From the NCBI RefSeq assembly GCF_000685395.1, contig NZ_AVSQ01000003.1, forward strand, positions 61,238-125,237: DNA of 64,000 bases, in the 5' to 3' direction. Positions 25,552 to 34,900 of the stretch are shown here, piece by piece. Position numbers and translations under genes: made by a program. The DNA is from Candidatus Nitrosotenuis chungbukensis. Its GTDB lineage: Archaea; Thermoproteota; Nitrososphaeria; Nitrososphaerales; Nitrosopumilaceae. The notes under the pieces are model-generated. The model was not told the origin of the DNA. It ran no database searches and saw only the letters and a list, made by a program, of their open reading frames with translations. How positions within the stretch are numbered: position 1 is the stretch's first letter; every line of letters begins with the position of its first letter.

Positions 25552-26457
25552 GTGAAATGCGACAGATGTGAAAACGCAGCAGTATACTCCAGAAAATATT
25601 CCGGGGAGAATCTTTGCTCGGAGTGTTTTTCAAATTCCATTCTGAGAAAGGCTGCAAAGACAATCTCAAAATACAACATGATACAAAACGGCGAACTTGT
25701 CTGCGTTGCCGTATCTGGAGGAAAAGACTCCCTTGCATTATTACACGTGTTATCAAAAATGGCAAAAAATCACAATTTTAGAATTCACGCCGTTACAATT
25801 GACGAGGGAATACCGGGCTACAGGGAGGAGGCCCTAGAGATTGTAAGAAAGTTCTGCAGAGACCTTGGAGTAGAGCATTCTGTGTATACATACAAGGATC
25901 TGTTTGATCTTACGCTTGATGAATCGCTGAAATTGCGCGACGAGGAAAAAATATCATCGTGTACTATTTGCGGCACGTTTAGAAGAAGGTCGATGGATCA
26001 TGCGACAAAGGACATTGGCGCAGATGCAATAGCAACTGGCCACAATCTGGACGATACGTTACAGACATTTGTGATAAACACCCTTTCTGGAGACACTAAC
26101 AAAATTGGGTGGATGGATCCCGATACTTCAGATAATTCAATTCGAAAAATAAAGCCGTTTTGCGAAATTTACGAATCCGAAATTGTGTTTTATGCGTTTA
26201 CAAACAACCTCCCTTTCCAGACAGAGCCGTGCCCCCACATGAACGAGGGGATACGAACAGAAATCAGGGAGTTTCTCAACAAGCTGGAAAACTCTCACAG
26301 CGGCATAAAAAATAACATGTACAAATCGGTTCTGAAACTCTCGCAAATAGTGGGCGATTCTAACTACAAGCAAAAGGTATCGTGCCTCAACTGCGGAAAC
26401 GAATGCACTGGCAGGATTTGCTCCGTGTGCAAGATGATTGTCAGTCTGAAGGATTAG
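25552..26457 (+). CDS. tRNA 2-thiolation enzyme (TtuA/Ncs6 type)
   Basis: A 301-residue protein starting at GTG 25552. The N-terminal zinc finger uses Cys3, Cys6, Cys22 and Cys25. The PP-loop is SGGKDS at 55-60. Cys137, Cys140 and Cys227 match the set that holds the Fe-S cluster in TtuA, and a C-terminal zinc finger (CLNCG, CSVCK) closes the protein. It adenylates and thiolates a uridine in tRNA, either U34 (Ncs6) or U54 (TtuA); sequence alone does not decide. The SRP RNA gene follows 35 nt downstream. Confidence 0.9.
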   Translation: MKCDRCENAAVYSRKYSGENLCSECFSNSILRKAAKTISKYNMIQNGELVCVAVSGGKDSLALLHVLSKMAKNHNFRIHAVTIDEGIPGYREEALEIVRKFCRDLGVEHSVYTYKDLFDLTLDESLKLRDEEKISSCTICGTFRRRSMDHATKDIGADAIATGHNLDDTLQTFVINTLSGDTNKIGWMDPDTSDNSIRKIKPFCEIYESEIVFYAFTNNLPFQTEPCPHMNEGIRTEIREFLNKLENSHSGIKNNMYKSVLKLSQIVGDSNYKQKVSCLNCGNECTGRICSVCKMIVSLKD

Positions 26458-26491
26458 CTTAACGCAAATATAACATTGTGTTCTAGTGATT

Positions 26492-26811
26492 GTGGTAGTA
26501 GGTAGGATCGGGGCGCTAGCCGTGCCCTATTCTGAAACCGGCTCTATGCAGAGGTCAGTAACTGCTGGATAAATCTCTAGGTGGATAAATCCTGCTTGAT
26601 GTACTGAAATGAAATCACGCCGAAGCGGGTGGATGCAGGCCTGGGACTGTCCGAAGGGATAGTTCCCAAGATCGAATTGCCGAAATGGATGAGGTCCGGG
26701 AGGGAGCAATCCTAAGGCAAAGTACCCACGCTACTTCGTCAACGTGGCGGATCTTGTGCGTCTTGAGATGGGACTATCTGTCTAGACTGGAACCAGCGGG
26801 TCTACTACCAC
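26492..26811 (+). ncRNA. ffs: Signal recognition particle RNA (7S RNA)
   Basis: The ends pair as archaeal helix 1: GTGGTAGTAG (26492-26501) with CTACTACCAC (26802-26811). Helix 8 is recognisable by AGGTCCGGGAGGGAGCA and AATCCTAAGGCA near 26690-26720, the conserved SRP54-binding bulge. The length of about 320 nt fits archaeal SRP RNA. A CTTTTC run follows the 3' end and may end transcription. It scaffolds SRP19 and SRP54 for membrane targeting. Exact ends are inferred from pairing. Confidence 0.9.
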
Positions 26812-26848
26812 TTTTCAAATTATATAGCATCGTCACGCATGACGGTTT

Positions 26849-27178
26849 ATGGACATGTTTTTTCAGGGGCAGAAAAGAACGTATGAAAGTTTCAAGACTC
26901 AAATCAAGCCATCCATACTGCCTACCTTTGATTCCCTCAGAGAGTACTGCGTTGCTTTGGGGAATAATGTGGTAGAAGACGTGCGCGCCCACAGGGTAGT
27001 TTTTGGCAAGTCGCTATCCTTTAGATGGTTTGCAGACTTGGAGCCTGGACTGGAAGACGTCACCATAAAGATTCAACGCGACAGAAAGGAGCCACAGAAA
27101 ATCATCACACTGAGAACTGGCGATAGTTTGGACGAAATCAAAAAACTGATACAGGATGCGTACAATACAATCCGCTAG
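26849..27178 (+). CDS. Conserved small protein of unknown function, DUF5655-like
   Basis: A 109-residue protein that may belong to the DUF5655-like group: SLREYCVALGNNVVEDVRAHRVVFGKS, a SFRWFADLEP segment, then ITLRTGDSLDEIKKLIQDAY. No catalytic motif is clear. A TATA-like AAATTATATAG lies about 26-30 nt before ATG 26849, so the transcript is likely leaderless; a second in-frame ATG is two codons later. Its stop shares a CTAG palindrome with the stop of the acylphosphatase gene. Confidence 0.72.
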   Translation: MDMFFQGQKRTYESFKTQIKPSILPTFDSLREYCVALGNNVVEDVRAHRVVFGKSLSFRWFADLEPGLEDVTIKIQRDRKEPQKIITLRTGDSLDEIKKLIQDAYNTIR

Positions 27179-27453
27179 TAGAGAACATCGAATTTTGTAA
27201 ACTCGTTTTTGTATTTTTCATTTCTTATTTCAACGTCATCCACGCGTGCATTTGCAGGTCCTGCATGACACCACTCCACAACATTGCCAACATTGACGTC
27301 ATCGCCCTCCAGCACGGCCTCTACTCTTGCGTCCTTTAGATTCTTGACCCAGCCAAAAACATGATTCTTCTTTGCTGCTACCTTCATTGCTTGGCGAAAA
27401 AATACACCTTGTACCTTACCGCTAATGAAAAGGTGTAGCCTCTGCTTTGTCAT
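27175..27453 (-). CDS. acyP: Acylphosphatase
   Basis: A 92-residue protein of normal length. The signature GKVQGVFFRQAMK (about 12-24) includes the catalytic Arg, and GWVKNLKDARVEAVLEGDD holds the catalytic Asn and the conserved strand. It hydrolyses acyl phosphates such as carbamoyl or acetyl phosphate. It stands between an unknown gene and uL2. Confidence 0.93.
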   Translation of the reverse strand: MTKQRLHLFISGKVQGVFFRQAMKVAAKKNHVFGWVKNLKDARVEAVLEGDDVNVGNVVEWCHAGPANARVDDVEIRNEKYKNEFTKFDVLY

Positions 27454-27512
27454 GTGAAAAGAATCTTGTCTTGGTATTAATCAATTTTAGGGTTTGAGAA
27501 AAAACAGAATTT

Positions 27513-28262
27513 TTATGTTCTGCCCTGTATTTTGATCTTCTTTGCTACCTTAGATCTTCCAGTCTTTCGTGCAGCAATGCTACCCACTTTAGCTCCAGGC
27601 GGCGTGTCCCTTGCAACAGTCGAGCTTTGTCCCACGTGCTGGTGTCTTCCACCACCGTGCGGATGGACGTATGCTGCTTGTGCAACACCTCTGACTATTG
27701 GGTATTTGCGTCCTTTTGATCTATATCTGCGCCACTTGTTGCCTGCGTTTAAGAATGGCCTTTCTGATGTACCGCCGCCGGCAAGCACGCCAATCATGGC
27801 CCTGTTTTTTGGATTTAAGATGACAAAATTACCTGAAGGAAGTTTTAGCATGACTCCATCTGTGGTGTGAGAAAACACTGTGGCCGAGTTTCCTGCTGTT
27901 TTTGCAATGGCGCCCCCATCTCCATAGTGCTTTTCTACATTGCATACGGTTGTGCCGTCAGGAATGTTTTGTATGCTAATTACATTACCGTTTACAATTT
28001 CCGCATTAAGAGAAAATCTCATAGTAGAACCTATTTTGGTTCCCAAAACCGCTGGAATCATAGAAACAGAACCGTTTTCAAATCTGACCTTTGCCAAAGG
28101 TGCATCTCTGCCTCTTTCATGGACAAGATCAATTACCTCTCCTTTGCGATCTTCGGCCAGATCGAAGCTTGGGTATTTTGCTGGTGCAAGCTTACCAGTA
28201 ACGGCTGCCCTAAACTGCATGCCTCCCCGTCCACGTCTCCTAACTAGTGGTCGCTTACCCAT
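27513..28262 (-). CDS. rpl2: Large subunit ribosomal protein uL2
   Basis: A 249-residue protein of archaeal L2 length. The conserved C-terminal core is clear: HPHGGGRHQHVG, GTSERPFLNAGNKW, and GKRPLVRRRGRGG at the N terminus. It sits at the heart of the peptidyl transferase centre and intersubunit bridge. In most archaea this gene lies in the S10 cluster between L23 and S19; here its neighbours are acyP and cdc48. It is divergent from cdc48 with 93 nt between starts. Confidence 0.95.
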   Translation of the reverse strand: MGKRPLVRRRGRGGMQFRAAVTGKLAPAKYPSFDLAEDRKGEVIDLVHERGRDAPLAKVRFENGSVSMIPAVLGTKIGSTMRFSLNAEIVNGNVISIQNIPDGTTVCNVEKHYGDGGAIAKTAGNSATVFSHTTDGVMLKLPSGNFVILNPKNRAMIGVLAGGGTSERPFLNAGNKWRRYRSKGRKYPIVRGVAQAAYVHPHGGGRHQHVGQSSTVARDTPPGAKVGSIAARKTGRSKVAKKIKIQGRT

Positions 28263-28355
28263 TTCGTTGGTTCCTAGGCATTATGATTTTAAGCTTTGTT
28301 TTGATGGACCCGTCATGCGACAAAGATATAAAAAATACGCTTCGGTTTTAATGCT

Positions 28356-30560
28356 ATGAGCCAAAGCGCCCTTTCTCTCAAGGTATTAGAGGCATACACA
28401 AGAGACGTTGGTCGCGGCGTGGCCAGAATCGATTATGATTCCATGGATACACTAAACGCATCCACAGGCGACGTAATTGAGATCAAGGGCAAGCGAAGAA
28501 CTGTTGCAAAATGCCTTCCGCTATACCCATCAGACGAGGGAAAGGGAATCATCAGAATAGATGGTCTTGGCAGAAACAATGCAGGAATCGCAATTGGCGA
28601 TACCATAACTGTAAGAAAAATCAAAGCAGTTGCAGCAGAAAAAGTAGTAGTTGCTCCACTAGAGGCAATTCCTCCAATAGACGAACGCTACCTTGCAGAT
28701 GCCTTGGAAAGCGTTCCACTGATCAAAGGAGACAACGTAATGGTTCCGTATTTTGGAGGTCGTTTAACATTTCAGGTAATCGGTGTAACCCCAGCAGCTG
28801 ATGCGGTACTTGTTACACAGAAAACTGTTTTCCACATTGCAGAAAAAGGCGAGACGCTACGAGGCGTACCCCAAGTAACCTATGAGGACATTGGCGGCCT
28901 TACTGATGAGATTAAAAAAGTAAGAGAGATGATCGAGCTGCCGTTAAGACATCCTGAAATTTTTGAAAAACTTGGAGTTGAGGCACCAAAGGGTGTCCTA
29001 TTGTATGGTCCTCCAGGTACCGGTAAGACGCTGCTTGCAAAGGCAGTGGCCAACGAGAGCAATGCTCATTTCATCAGCATATCCGGACCGGAGATAATGA
29101 GCAAGTTTTACGGTGAAAGCGAGGCAAGACTAAGAGAGATTTTCAAAGAGGCAAGAGAAAAGGCGCCATCAATAATTTTCGTAGATGAAATCGATTCGAT
29201 TGCTCCAAAAAGAGAAGAGGTCACAGGAGAGGTAGAGCGAAGAGTAGTTTCACAAATGCTTTCACTCATGGATGGTCTTGAGGCAAGGGGCAAGGTAATT
29301 GTCATTGCCGCAACAAACAGGCCAAATGCAATTGATCCTGCACTAAGAAGACCAGGAAGATTCGATAGGGAAATCGAGATCAAAGTGCCAGACAAGAAGG
29401 GAAGAAAAGACATTCTAAATATTCATACAAGAAACATGCCACTAGTCACAGAAGAAAATGATCTAAATTATGTTGACGTGGACAAGATTGCTGCAGTAAG
29501 CCACGGCTATGTTGGAGCTGATTTGGAATACTTGTGCAAAGAAGCGGCAATGAAATGTCTTAGAAGACTACTTCCTGAGCTAAATTTGGAGGATGAAAAA
29601 GTTCCGCCAGAGACACTTGACAAGCTTATAGTAAACAATGAGGATTTCCAAAAGGCGCTGATCGAAGTCACGCCATCAGGCATGCGTGAGGTATTCATAG
29701 AAAATCCAGATGTCAAGTGGGACGACATCGGAGGACTAAAAGAAGTAAAGCAGCAGCTCCAAGAGGCAGTAGAGTGGCCAATGAAGTATCCTGGATTATA
29801 CGAGAGACTAGGCCATAAAATGCCACGCGGAATTTTGCTCCACGGAGCAAGCGGCGTTGGCAAGACTTTGCTGGCAAAGGCAGTGGCTACCGAAAGCGAG
29901 GCAAATTTTGTTTCTGTAAGAGGCCCTGAATTGTTATCAAAATGGGTTGGAGAGTCAGAGCGAGGAATAAGAGAGATCTTCCGACGAGCAAGGCAGGCAT
30001 CACCATGTGTAATATTTTTCGACGAGGTAGACTCCATTGCACCAATCAGAGGCGCAGGTGGGGAGACTGCAGTAACTGAGAGAGTAGTAAGCCAGTTACT
30101 GACAGAATTGGACGGAATGGAGAACTTGCACGGGGTAATAGTTTTGGCTGCAACCAACAGAGCAGACATGATCGATCCTGCCCTACTAAGGCCGGGAAGA
30201 TTTGACAAAATAATCCAGATACCGCTCCCAGACAAGGAAAGCAGAAGGCAAATTCTTGAGATCAATTCAAAGGAAATTCCAGCAGTCAGAGACAAAAACG
30301 ATCTTGACTATGTCAATTTGGACAAGATTGCAGATCTTACGGACGGCATGAGCGGCGCAGATGTTGCGGCAATAGCAAACACGGCCGTTTCCATAGTCAT
30401 ACACGAGTATCTTGACAAACACCCAACCAAGGAAGAACTGGAAAAGAGCGTAAGCACTGCAAGAGTGACCATGAAGCACTTTGAAGAGGCAGTAAAGAAG
30501 GTAAGAACTCAAAAGGACCTAAAGATAGGCCAAAAGATAGCGGTTCCCTACTACAGGTGA
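28356..30560 (+). CDS. Cdc48/p97 (VAT) type AAA ATPase
   Basis: A 734-residue protein with an N-terminal double-psi barrel domain (about 1-170) and two AAA modules. The first Walker A is GPPGTGKT at 218-225 with Walker B FVDEID at 275-280. The second Walker A is GASGVGKT at 497-504 with [10 protein letters not shown] following. Both Arg-finger regions (RRPGRFD, LRPGRFD) are present. It unfolds proteins for degradation. The last three residues, Tyr-Tyr-Arg, fit the HbYX tail that docks ATPases on the proteasome. A hairpin follows the stop. Confidence 0.95.
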   Translation: MSQSALSLKVLEAYTRDVGRGVARIDYDSMDTLNASTGDVIEIKGKRRTVAKCLPLYPSDEGKGIIRIDGLGRNNAGIAIGDTITVRKIKAVAAEKVVVAPLEAIPPIDERYLADALESVPLIKGDNVMVPYFGGRLTFQVIGVTPAADAVLVTQKTVFHIAEKGETLRGVPQVTYEDIGGLTDEIKKVREMIELPLRHPEIFEKLGVEAPKGVLLYGPPGTGKTLLAKAVANESNAHFISISGPEIMSKFYGESEARLREIFKEAREKAPSIIFVDEIDSIAPKREEVTGEVERRVVSQMLSLMDGLEARGKVIVIAATNRPNAIDPALRRPGRFDREIEIKVPDKKGRKDILNIHTRNMPLVTEENDLNYVDVDKIAAVSHGYVGADLEYLCKEAAMKCLRRLLPELNLEDEKVPPETLDKLIVNNEDFQKALIEVTPSGMREVFIENPDVKWDDIGGLKEVKQQLQEAVEWPMKYPGLYERLGHKMPRGILLHGASGVGKTLLAKAVATESEANFVSVRGPELLSKWVGESERGIREIFRRARQASPCVIFFDEVDSIAPIRGAGGETAVTERVVSQLLTELDGMENLHGVIVLAATNRADMIDPALLRPGRFDKIIQIPLPDKESRRQILEINSKEIPAVRDKNDLDYVNLDKIADLTDGMSGADVAAIANTAVSIVIHEYLDKHPTKEELEKSVSTARVTMKHFEEAVKKVRTQKDLKIGQKIAVPYYR

Positions 30561-30811
30561 ACGACTATCGGACAAGTCCGATAGCATTTTCCTGTTTCCT
30601 TGACCGAGCTTTTGATCTCCACAGGCGTGAATTCCCGTTCCTGCGGTACTATGTCTGAACCTAATCCAGTTTCGGCTTTACGTGGTGACTGGTAGAGGTT
30701 CATATTTTTAGCACGACCTTCTTCCATTTTACCTAGCTCAAACATGGGAGTTTGTATATTTATCATATTTAGCAAGTTGGTTATTATGTAATTAACAGCA
30801 TTTTCATCCAT
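30551..30811 (-). CDS. Possible small protein of unknown function
   Basis: An 86-residue frame from ATG 30811, reading across the gap between cdc48 and gatD and overlapping the last 10 nt of cdc48. It is polar, has no known motif, and its last codons run through the cdc48 hairpin. A weak TTTAAG stretch lies upstream. The gap is otherwise empty, so it may be real, but it could also be a chance frame. Confidence 0.4.
   Translation of the reverse strand: MDENAVNYIITNLLNMINIQTPMFELGKMEEGRAKNMNLYQSPRKAETGLGSDIVPQEREFTPVEIKSSVKETGKCYRTCPIVVHL
30565..30584 (+). terminator. Perfect hairpin after cdc48
   Basis: CTATCGGAC, AA, GTCCGATAG form a perfect 9-bp inverted repeat starting 4 nt after the cdc48 stop and followed by CATTTTCCTGTTTCC. 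The arrangement resembles a hairpin terminator, which is not the usual archaeal signal (a plain T run). It may also be a binding site. Confidence 0.45.
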
Positions 30812-30882
30812 CTTACAAGTATGGTGATTTTCTTGCCTCCAGATCGGTAATCTTAAAACAACAACAAAACTAATTTCTGTAA

Positions 30883-32172
30883 ATGTCAGACTATAGAGGA
30901 TACGAGGGAAAATCCCTAGAATTTCTAAAGCAGAACAGGATCAAGGTAGGCGACACTGTAAAAATCACGACAAATTCCGACAATATTGCAACAATAATGC
31001 CGCGGTACGAGCACAGCGATGATCAGCACATAGTTGTAAAATTCAAAAGCGGATACAATGTCGGACTTGAAATAAGCAATATTAAAAAAATCGAATACGT
31101 CTCAAGCATTGATACGAATCTGCCAAGGGAGCCAACCGCAACAAAATCCAAGCCCCAGCTGCCAAAGATTTTACTTCTCTCAACTGGCGGAACAATTGCA
31201 AGCAAGGTTGACTATAGAACGGGAAGTGTTACCCCCGCACTAAGCGCGCATGATCTTTATGCAATAGTTCCCGAGCTTGATGATATAGCAAATGTAGATG
31301 CAGAGGTATTGTTTTCTGAATATTCCGAGAATCTAACTCCCGAACACTGGAAAAAGACTGCGGAAAAACTAGACTCCTATTCTAAATCTGACTACAAGGG
31401 AGTAATAGTCGCTCATGGCACAGACACGATGCAGTACACTGCTGCATTTCTGTCATTTGCCTTGGCGGGGTTTCCAATTCCAATAGTCCTAGTTGGATCC
31501 CAGCGATCGTCAGACAGGCCGTCTTCTGATGCCGCATCGAATTTGATTGCAGCTGCAAAATTTATTGTAAAGTCAAACACGAACGGAGTTTTTGTTTCCA
31601 TGCACAATAGTGAGAACGACGACGATATTGCGTGCCACTTTGGGACCCGTGTCAGAAAAAATCACACAAGCAAAAGAAACGCATTTGAAACAATAGGCGC
31701 AATTCCCGCATTCATAGTTAAACAAGACGAGATAATTCAAAATGCCAAAAGCCAGTATTTTAAACAGAAACAATACGCGCCGAAAATAAACGTCGATACT
31801 GGTGCGGCGCTGGTAAAATACTATCCAGGCTATGATCCTAGCCTAGTCCGTGATTTGATCAATCATGGATACAAGGCAATAATTTTTGAGGGAACCGGCC
31901 TTGGCCATGTAGGAAAAAACATGTACGATGTTATCAAAGAGGCAAAAGAGAGGCAAATTTTTCTCGGCATGACATCACAGTGTCATGACGGCAGGATCAA
32001 CATGGCAATATATGAAAGCGGAAGGGACCTTTTGCACCTTGGAATAACTCCGCTATCAGACATGATTTCCGAAACGGCGCTGGTAAAAGCAATGTGGGCA
32101 CTTGGAAACGCCAAGGATGGAAAAATAGACAGACTGATGACAGAAAACATTGCTTCTGAATACACAGAATAA
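30883..32172 (+). CDS. gatD: Glu-tRNA(Gln) amidotransferase subunit D
   Basis: A 429-residue protein. An N-terminal barrel-like domain (about 1-90) precedes an L-asparaginase-type domain with TGGTIAS at 101-107 and HGTDTMQYT near 178-186, the catalytic Thr and Lys/Asp set. GatD frees ammonia from glutamine for GatE. The two together form archaeal GatDE, which turns Glu-tRNA(Gln) into Gln-tRNA(Gln). gatE follows 30 nt downstream, and a tRNA-Gln gene lies in the same window. Confidence 0.95.
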   Translation: MSDYRGYEGKSLEFLKQNRIKVGDTVKITTNSDNIATIMPRYEHSDDQHIVVKFKSGYNVGLEISNIKKIEYVSSIDTNLPREPTATKSKPQLPKILLLSTGGTIASKVDYRTGSVTPALSAHDLYAIVPELDDIANVDAEVLFSEYSENLTPEHWKKTAEKLDSYSKSDYKGVIVAHGTDTMQYTAAFLSFALAGFPIPIVLVGSQRSSDRPSSDAASNLIAAAKFIVKSNTNGVFVSMHNSENDDDIACHFGTRVRKNHTSKRNAFETIGAIPAFIVKQDEIIQNAKSQYFKQKQYAPKINVDTGAALVKYYPGYDPSLVRDLINHGYKAIIFEGTGLGHVGKNMYDVIKEAKERQIFLGMTSQCHDGRINMAIYESGRDLLHLGITPLSDMISETALVKAMWALGNAKDGKIDRLMTENIASEYTE

Positions 32173-32202
32173 GATTTAAGGCAACTTTGGGAAGAATAAA
32201 AC

Positions 32203-34098
32203 GTGTCAGAGATTCAAATTGACAAAATTGGATTAAAGGTTGGCTTGGAAATACACCAGCAGCTTGCAACAAACAAGAAATTGTTTTGCAGTTGCAGCCC
32301 AATTGAATCTGAGGATTATCCAGTTAGGTTTTTACGAAGACTTCGACTCGCAAAAAGCGAGCTTGGGAAATACGATCCCGCAGCAGTCTTTGAATCTTCA
32401 AAATCAAAACTCATATCATACAACGCAAATCCGCAAAGCAGTTGCCTTGTGGAATACGATGATGAGCCGCCGCACAATTTGGACAGTGATGCAAAGGCAA
32501 CCGCTCTAATAATTGCCTCTGCTCTACACTCAGATATTTTTAGCGAGATTCATGTTATGAGAAAAATTGTAATTGACGGCTCCAACACTTCTGGCTTTCA
32601 AAGGACAATGCTTGTTGCAAACGGAGGATACCTAGAAGTGGAGCAGAAAAAAATCGGCGTCCAGTCAATTTGCCTAGAGGAGGACGCTGCAAAGCTTCTC
32701 AAGGACACAGAAAGTGTGCGGGAGTATTCCCTGGATAGGTTAGGAACGCCTCTTGTTGAAATCGCCCTAGATCCAGTCGAAGGCACCCCCTCAGATGTAA
32801 AAAAAATAGCACTCACGTTGGGCAGGCTGTTGCGTGTTACGCGTCGAGTTACACGTGGAATAGGATCAATCAGACAGGATGTAAATGTGTCAGTCAGTGG
32901 GGGAGGCATTGTAGAAGTCAAGGGAGTTCAACAGCTAGACCAGCTTGAAGCAGTCATCATGTATGAGGCAAGGAGGCAGCATGGCTTGCAGTTGATAGCA
33001 GAAAAGTTAAAGAAAATCCAGTTTGATAATTTGTCAAAGGAGGGTACGCTTGATGTGACATCCTTTTTTAGCAACTCTAAATCCAAAGTAATCCAAAAAT
33101 CACTAAAGGATGGAGCCATAATCAAGGCATTAAAAATCAAAAATTTTGCCGGAATGTTCGGCTATGAGCCATATCAGGGAATAAGACTCGGCAAAGAGCT
33201 CGGGCAACAGGTGAGGTTTTTTGGAATCGGCGGAATCTTCCATTCTGACGAGTTGCCAAATTACGGAATTGAGAAAGAAGAGGTGGAGCAGTTAAGAAAA
33301 ATGTTAGAGACAGGCGAATCTGATGGATTTCTGATAATTGCCGGCTCTAAAGACAAGATAGAGTTTGCCATTGACGCAGTAATAAACAGAATAAAGGGTG
33401 CAAAGAACGGGGTTCCTGCAGAGACCCGTGCCGCCACACCTGCAGGCGAGACTGTGTTCCTAAGGCCAAGGCCTGGTGCGTCCAGAATGTACCCAGAAAC
33501 CGACATACCGCCAATTACGATTAGTGATAGCGAGTTAGAGTTTGCAAAGAACAACATTCCAAAGCCTTGGGATTCCGCAATATCAGAAATCCAAACAAAA
33601 TGGAATCTCAACAAACAGTTGTCAGAGCAGCTTTTTGATTCGGATTATTTGGATTTGTTTGAATCCATTTGTACTAACAAGGCAAACAATCCAAATTTTG
33701 TAGCGTCGATTTTGTGCTCAACGATAACAAATCTGGAACGACGTGGCCTTGATGCAACACTGTTAAAACCTGAGCACATTGCCAGATCTTTTGAATTATT
33801 ATCAGAGGGCAAGATCACAAAAGAGTCACTTGAAATGATTTACGAGTCCATAATGTCCGATAAGACAAAGTCAGTTGAAGAGTTTATTGAGAAACATTCC
33901 AGTTCCATGAACGAAGATGAACTGGGACGATTCCTTGATGATCTGATAAAAAGCAATCTAAGTATAATCAAAAAACAAGGCAGTCATTCAAGCAGTATGC
34001 TAATGGGAATGGCAATGAAATCCCTCCGCGGAAAAGTATCGGGTGAAAAAATAAATAAATTATTAGAAATTAAAATTTCAAAAATATTAGAAGAATAA
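32203..34098 (+). CDS. gatE: Glu-tRNA(Gln) amidotransferase subunit E
   Basis: A 631-residue protein starting at GTG 32203, the normal length for GatE. The GatB-like kinase core has GLEIHQQLATNKKLFC and SIRQDVNVSVSGG. The archaea-specific inserted GAD-like domain fills about 280-400 (GYEPYQGIRLGKELG), and the C-terminal YqeY-like tail ends the protein (HSSSMLMGMAMKSLRGK). It phosphorylates Glu on tRNA(Gln) and amidates it with GatD-derived ammonia. Same transcript as gatD. Confidence 0.95.
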   Translation: MSEIQIDKIGLKVGLEIHQQLATNKKLFCSCSPIESEDYPVRFLRRLRLAKSELGKYDPAAVFESSKSKLISYNANPQSSCLVEYDDEPPHNLDSDAKATALIIASALHSDIFSEIHVMRKIVIDGSNTSGFQRTMLVANGGYLEVEQKKIGVQSICLEEDAAKLLKDTESVREYSLDRLGTPLVEIALDPVEGTPSDVKKIALTLGRLLRVTRRVTRGIGSIRQDVNVSVSGGGIVEVKGVQQLDQLEAVIMYEARRQHGLQLIAEKLKKIQFDNLSKEGTLDVTSFFSNSKSKVIQKSLKDGAIIKALKIKNFAGMFGYEPYQGIRLGKELGQQVRFFGIGGIFHSDELPNYGIEKEEVEQLRKMLETGESDGFLIIAGSKDKIEFAIDAVINRIKGAKNGVPAETRAATPAGETVFLRPRPGASRMYPETDIPPITISDSELEFAKNNIPKPWDSAISEIQTKWNLNKQLSEQLFDSDYLDLFESICTNKANNPNFVASILCSTITNLERRGLDATLLKPEHIARSFELLSEGKITKESLEMIYESIMSDKTKSVEEFIEKHSSSMNEDELGRFLDDLIKSNLSIIKKQGSHSSSMLMGMAMKSLRGKVSGEKINKLLEIKISKILEE

Positions 34099-34115
34099 GT
34101 ATACGCTAGAACTGT

Positions 34116-34370
34116 TTAGTCTAGTTTTCTTCTTCCTGTTCCTCTTCCCATGGACACGTAGTGGCCTTTTGTGGATGTTTTTGTTGTTTCAGGCGTATCT
34201 TTGAGCTTTCTTTTACCGGTTCCGCGACCAGATGATACGTATTCGTCTCCTGCCTTTTCCTTCACTTTCTTTTGATATTCCTTGAATTTTTCTCCAGACC
34301 AATTTGCTTCCTCAGAATCAACTTGTCTTTTTGAGGTCCCTCGTCCACCGACTTTGGTAATTTTTCCCAT
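34116..34370 (-). CDS. Small basic protein with three GRGT repeats
   Basis: An 84-residue protein that I do not recognise. Three near-identical motifs, GGRGTSKRQVD (about 8-18), SGRGTGKRKLK (47-57) and MGRGTGRRKLD (74-84), are spaced by Lys/Glu-rich linkers. The repeat is basic and glycine-rich, suggestive of nucleic acid or ribosome contact. A TTTAAA box lies about 30 nt before the ATG at 34370. It converges with gatE, 17 nt between stops. Alternative: a chromatin- or RNA-binding disordered protein. Confidence 0.7.
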   Translation of the reverse strand: MGKITKVGGRGTSKRQVDSEEANWSGEKFKEYQKKVKEKAGDEYVSSGRGTGKRKLKDTPETTKTSTKGHYVSMGRGTGRRKLD

Positions 34371-34738
34371 TAGCGAGTACTATGAAACACTATGGTTTAA
34401 AGTTGTTCATGAGAGTGATTTCAAAATACGATACATTTGGAATTTGAATTATGCAGGCGAACTTGACAGAATTTAATGACAGATAATATTCTAAAATAGA
34501 TCTTGCCCAAATCATTTGAATAACATCCTTTTTGACCATACGGCTAAACGATTGGCAAATTATAGTGCAGTATGCGTGGTCCTTTTTTGAAATTCTTAGA
34601 AAGACGTTTTCTAGTTTTTCCAAGTTTATGCTTTTTATTTTCAATTAATTCCAACATTTGTCCCAAAAGTTTGAATGACATATCGTCAGATAAGCAAGAG
34701 CCGAATAGAGCGGATCTGAGCGTAGAGATAGTAAAAGA
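34371..34738. other. Mostly non-coding gap before tRNA-Leu
   Basis: About 370 bases. The right part downstream of the tRNA (minus strand) contains the possible 45-codon frame listed separately. The rest includes the promoter of the GRGT-repeat gene near 34400. I see no further RNA gene or repeat. Confidence 0.45.
34544..34681 (-). CDS. Possible small basic protein downstream of tRNA-Leu
   Basis: A 45-codon frame from ATG 34681. The peptide is highly basic (IENKKHKLGKTRKRL, SKNFKKGPR). It lies on the strand of tRNA-Leu, 58 nt after its 3' end, with no TATA-like box at the usual distance. It might be expressed by read-through from the tRNA promoter. Evidence is weak. Confidence 0.28.
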   Translation of the reverse strand: MSFKLLGQMLELIENKKHKLGKTRKRLSKNFKKGPRILHYNLPIV

Positions 34739-34823
34739 TGCGGGAAGTGGGATTTGAACCCACGAACTCCTTGGAGATAAGGATCTGAACCTTACGCCTT
34801 TGACCGGGCTGGGCGACTCCCGC
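34739..34823 (-). tRNA. tRNA-Leu(CAG)
   Basis: Acceptor stem GCGGGAG/TTCCCGC, D arm GCC-GGC, anticodon stem TAAGG/CCTTA with loop TTCAGAT giving anticodon CAG (codon CUG). A long variable arm (TCTCCAAGGAG) is typical of leucine tRNA, and the T arm is GTGGGTTCAAATCCCAC. The discriminator base is A at 34739. No intron, and no CCA encoded. Confidence 0.95.
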
Positions 34824-34900
34824 AACATGGTTCTTTGGTGCCAAAATAAGTTCTTTATTGCTTGGAAAAAAGAGAAATAGTGATTACTGTCATTTTAGTA

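Noticed and set aside
29507..30295. Long minus-strand frame of 262 codons opposite cdc48
   Set aside because: It lies wholly inside the second AAA module on the other strand, has low-complexity Ser/Leu/Ile-rich translation and no motif. It is a codon-bias shadow.
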